Source: Agaribacterium sp. ZY112 (GTDB taxonomy: Bacteria; Pseudomonadota; Gammaproteobacteria; Pseudomonadales; Cellvibrionaceae). Taken from it: DNA of 64,000 nucleotides. Positions within the stretch are counted from its first letter, which is position 1; every line of letters begins with the position of its first letter. Positions 61,429-64,000 of this stretch are shown here, in pieces. The stretch spans positions 2,227,001-2,291,000 of the forward strand of contig NZ_CP166840.1 in the NCBI RefSeq assembly GCF_041346925.1. Direction: 5' to 3'. The notes under the pieces were generated by a model that worked only from the letters and a program-made list of their open reading frames with translations, did not search any database and was not told the origin of the DNA. A program made the translations under genes and the position numbers.

Positions 61429-62451
61429 TTAAGCAGGGTAACCCTGAGGGTTATTGCTTTGCCAGCGCCAAGTATCTTCGGCCATTTGCTCAATGCCAAG
61501 TTCGGTTTTCCAACCAAGCTCTTTTAAAGCAAGTGAGGCATCGGCAAAGAATTCTGCCAAGTCACCAGTGCGACGAGGTGCGACCTTGTAAGGGATCTCA
61601 ACATTGGATGCTTTTTCAAATGCTTTAATCACTTCAAGTACGCTATAACCGTGGCCTGAACCAAGGTTGTAGACATTACACTTAGGCTCATCTGCTTTTA
61701 CAAGAGCCGCTACTGCTGCAACGTGCCCTTTAGCTAAATCCACCACGTGAATGTAGTCGCGCACGCCTGTACCATCGGCAGTGTCGTAATCATCACCAAA
61801 GACGTTTAGGTATTCAAGTTTGCCTACGGCAACTTGAGCAATATAAGGCATTAAGTTATTGGGAATGCCTTGCGGGTCTTCACCAATGGTGCCACTTGGG
61901 TGAGCACCAATAGGGTTGAAGTAACGCAATAAGCTGACATTCCACTTGCTGTCTGGGGCTGCACATAGGTCTTGGAAGATTTCTTCAACCATGTGTTTGG
62001 TGCGACCGTACACATTGCACGGACCAGTTGGCAGTGTTTCAACATAAGGGATAGGCGCATCTGGGCCGTAAACGGTTGCCGATGAGCTAAATACAAAGTT
62101 GGGGCACTTAAACTCAGCCATGACTTCGGCAAGAACAATACTGCCGGTGACGTTGTTTTGGTAATAGGCCAAAGGGATTTGCGCACTTTCACCGACAGCT
62201 TTAAGGCCGGCGAAGTGAATAACCGCGTCAATTTTGTGCTCGCGGAAAACAGCGCTGAGAGCGTCGCGATCACAAATATCTACTTGGTAAAATAAGCAGC
62301 TTTTACCGCTTATTTTTTCGATACGGTTGATGGCTTCACGCTTACTGTTGCACAAGTTGTCGACCACCACCACGTCATAACCTGCTTCGAGTAACTCAAC
62401 GCAGGTGTGGCTTCCGATATAACCGGCGCCACCTGTAACTAAAATTTTCAT
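61429..62451 (-). CDS. galE: UDP-glucose 4-epimerase
   Basis: 340 residues. NAD-binding TGGAGYIGSHTCVELLEAGY, and catalytic Ser/Tyr-x3-Lys: FSSSATVYG, then YGRTKHMVEE. Full length for GalE. It turns UDP-galactose into UDP-glucose in the Leloir pathway, cytosolic. Last gene of galT-galK-galE, 40 bases after galK. Confidence 0.97.
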   Translation of the reverse strand: MKILVTGGAGYIGSHTCVELLEAGYDVVVVDNLCNSKREAINRIEKISGKSCLFYQVDICDRDALSAVFREHKIDAVIHFAGLKAVGESAQIPLAYYQNNVTGSIVLAEVMAEFKCPNFVFSSSATVYGPDAPIPYVETLPTGPCNVYGRTKHMVEEIFQDLCAAPDSKWNVSLLRYFNPIGAHPSGTIGEDPQGIPNNLMPYIAQVAVGKLEYLNVFGDDYDTADGTGVRDYIHVVDLAKGHVAAVAALVKADEPKCNVYNLGSGHGYSVLEVIKAFEKASNVEIPYKVAPRRTGDLAEFFADASLALKELGWKTELGIEQMAEDTWRWQSNNPQGYPA

Positions 62452-62491
62452 ACTTCCTCTCCTTACTAGGGTGGGAGTGTTTATTGATCAA

Positions 62492-63643
62492 TTACGCTTG
62501 AGTAAAGGCGCCTGCTTCGGCACTACATACAAAAATACTTGGCGCGATACCCGTTTCTTTTTCGTAATTTTCAAGAACGAGCTCTTTAGCTTCTTCAACT
62601 TTAGCATCGGCAACCAAGGCCACAATACAGCCACCAAAACCACCACCAGTCATACGCACGCCACCGCCAGTGCCTAAGAAACCGTTAAGCAATTCTACTA
62701 AATAGTCGATAGGTGGCACGGTGATTTCAAAGTCATCACGCATACTGGCGTGGCTTTCGGCCATCATCTTGCTGCATGTTGCAATGTCGCTAGCGTTTAA
62801 AGCATCAAACATAGTTAAAGTGCGTTCGTTTTCAGTAAGAACGTGCAAAGCGCGCTGATATTCTTTGGTGCTCATCTTGTCTTTAGCTGCATTTAATAGC
62901 TCAAGGCTTGCATCACGCAGTGAGGTTAAACCCATAGCGGCGGCAGCGGCTTCACACTGTTCGCGGCGTAAGTTGTACTCGCTCTCGACCAAACCACGCT
63001 TGACGTTAGAGTTGATAATCATGACGCTGAAGTCGGCAGGTACTGACGTGTACTTGGTTTCTAGCGAGCGACAGTCGAGTAGTAGCGCGCGATCTTTGGC
63101 GCCGCAAGCAGAGATCATTTGATCCATAATGCCGCAGTTACATCCGGCATATTTATTCTCTGCTAGTTGGCCCATTTTGGCCGCATCTGCGCCACTCAAT
63201 GGTAGATTGTTTAAAGAGGCCATGGCTTTTAATAAAGCTATTTCAAACGAGGCCGATGAAGACAAGCCGGCACCCTGAGGCACATTACCTGTTACGGTAA
63301 GCTCAGCACCTTTGATGTCTGGGTATTGCTCCATCAGGGCCAGTAACACGCCACGGACATAACTCATCCAGCTAGACGCCTCGGCATCAGCCAAAGTATC
63401 TAGGTCAAAGTCAGAGCGCTCGTTATCAAAGTCCAAAGCCACAACGGACATGCTTCTGTCACTGCGAGGGCTGGCAGCTACAACCGTTCCAAAGTTAATG
63501 GCGGCAGGAAGGACAAAACCATCGTTGTAGTCGGTGTGTTCGCCGATCAAGTTGACTCGACCAGGCGCGTTGCCTACATAAGCAGGCTCAGCATCAAAAA
63601 ACTCTTTAAATACGGCAGTGGCGTTTTGTGCTAATTGTTCCAT
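62492..63643 (-). CDS. galK: Galactokinase
   Basis: 383 residues. Signature PGRVNLIGEHTDYNDGFVLPAAI, the GHMP motif PQGAGLSSSASFEIALL, and the C-terminal GGGVRMTGGGFGGCIVALV. It phosphorylates galactose at C1, the entry point for galactose from agar. 15 bases after galT. Confidence 0.98.
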   Translation of the reverse strand: MEQLAQNATAVFKEFFDAEPAYVGNAPGRVNLIGEHTDYNDGFVLPAAINFGTVVAASPRSDRSMSVVALDFDNERSDFDLDTLADAEASSWMSYVRGVLLALMEQYPDIKGAELTVTGNVPQGAGLSSSASFEIALLKAMASLNNLPLSGADAAKMGQLAENKYAGCNCGIMDQMISACGAKDRALLLDCRSLETKYTSVPADFSVMIINSNVKRGLVESEYNLRREQCEAAAAAMGLTSLRDASLELLNAAKDKMSTKEYQRALHVLTENERTLTMFDALNASDIATCSKMMAESHASMRDDFEITVPPIDYLVELLNGFLGTGGGVRMTGGGFGGCIVALVADAKVEEAKELVLENYEKETGIAPSIFVCSAEAGAFTQA

Positions 63644-63658
63644 TGCTAAAGACCCTTC

Positions 63659-64000
<342 letters not shown>

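Overview
The window looks like chromosome from a marine, agar-degrading gammaproteobacterium, probably close to the Cellvibrionales/Saccharophagus type. This is inferred from gene content: two GH50 agarase-type lipoproteins, a GH16 enzyme with a CBM13 lectin tail, a clan GH-A glycoside hydrolase, a GH29 fucosidase, a Leloir galactose operon (galT-galK-galE), a sphingomonad-type TonB receptor, pntAB, nrdDG and secreted proteins with GlyGly-CTERM-like tails. No rRNA, tRNA or CRISPR array was recognised.

Layout. 1-9.5 kb: the end of a surface protein with a GlyGly-CTERM-like tail, a YtrA-type GntR/ABC operon, the first GH50 lipoprotein, a cupin lipoprotein, a DUF2058 gene and an rsuA-type pseudouridine synthase. 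9.67-22.4 kb: an integron cassette array with about twelve complete attC sites and no integrase gene in view. It carries small membrane or secreted proteins, an L,D-transpeptidase broken by an in-frame TGA, and three copies plus a fragment of a 378-bp cassette without a gene. It is invaded by three IS110-family elements (one IS1111-like, one IS110-like, one decayed) and an IS3 remnant, and it also holds an unknown two-gene membrane module. 23-29.2 kb: two Fe(II)/2-oxoglutarate-oxygenase-like proteins around a beta-helix surface protein, then GH16-CBM13. 29.6-39.3 kb: an M14-type deacylase, a DUF2264 protein, an AI-2E/HlyD/DUF2955 export operon, a second YtrA/ABC operon and a DinB protein. 39.5-48.1 kb: the GH-A enzyme with a CTERM tail, a CPBP membrane protease, a secreted unknown, then ECF sigma / FecR-LamG anti-sigma / GH29. 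48.2-57.1 kb: pntAB, the second GH50 lipoprotein, and nrdDG behind an FNR box. 57.1-64 kb: a structured-looking leader with a 27-codon ORF, a TonB receptor, a histidine kinase and galE-galK-galT (galT cut by the window end).

How the genes fit together. Surface and periplasmic hydrolases would cut agar-type galactans to small sugars, the fucosidase-type enzyme would trim side groups, and the Leloir operon would feed galactose into central metabolism. The ECF sigma gene and the GH29 gene share a bipartite upstream motif with identical spacing, which suggests one regulon. The two YtrA-type operons each have a 22-bp palindromic operator. The most striking region is the cassette array. All three IS110-family elements sit against attC sequences, and in two of them the non-coding end contains an 8-9 nt match to attC, as expected if their bridge (seek) RNAs direct them to attC.
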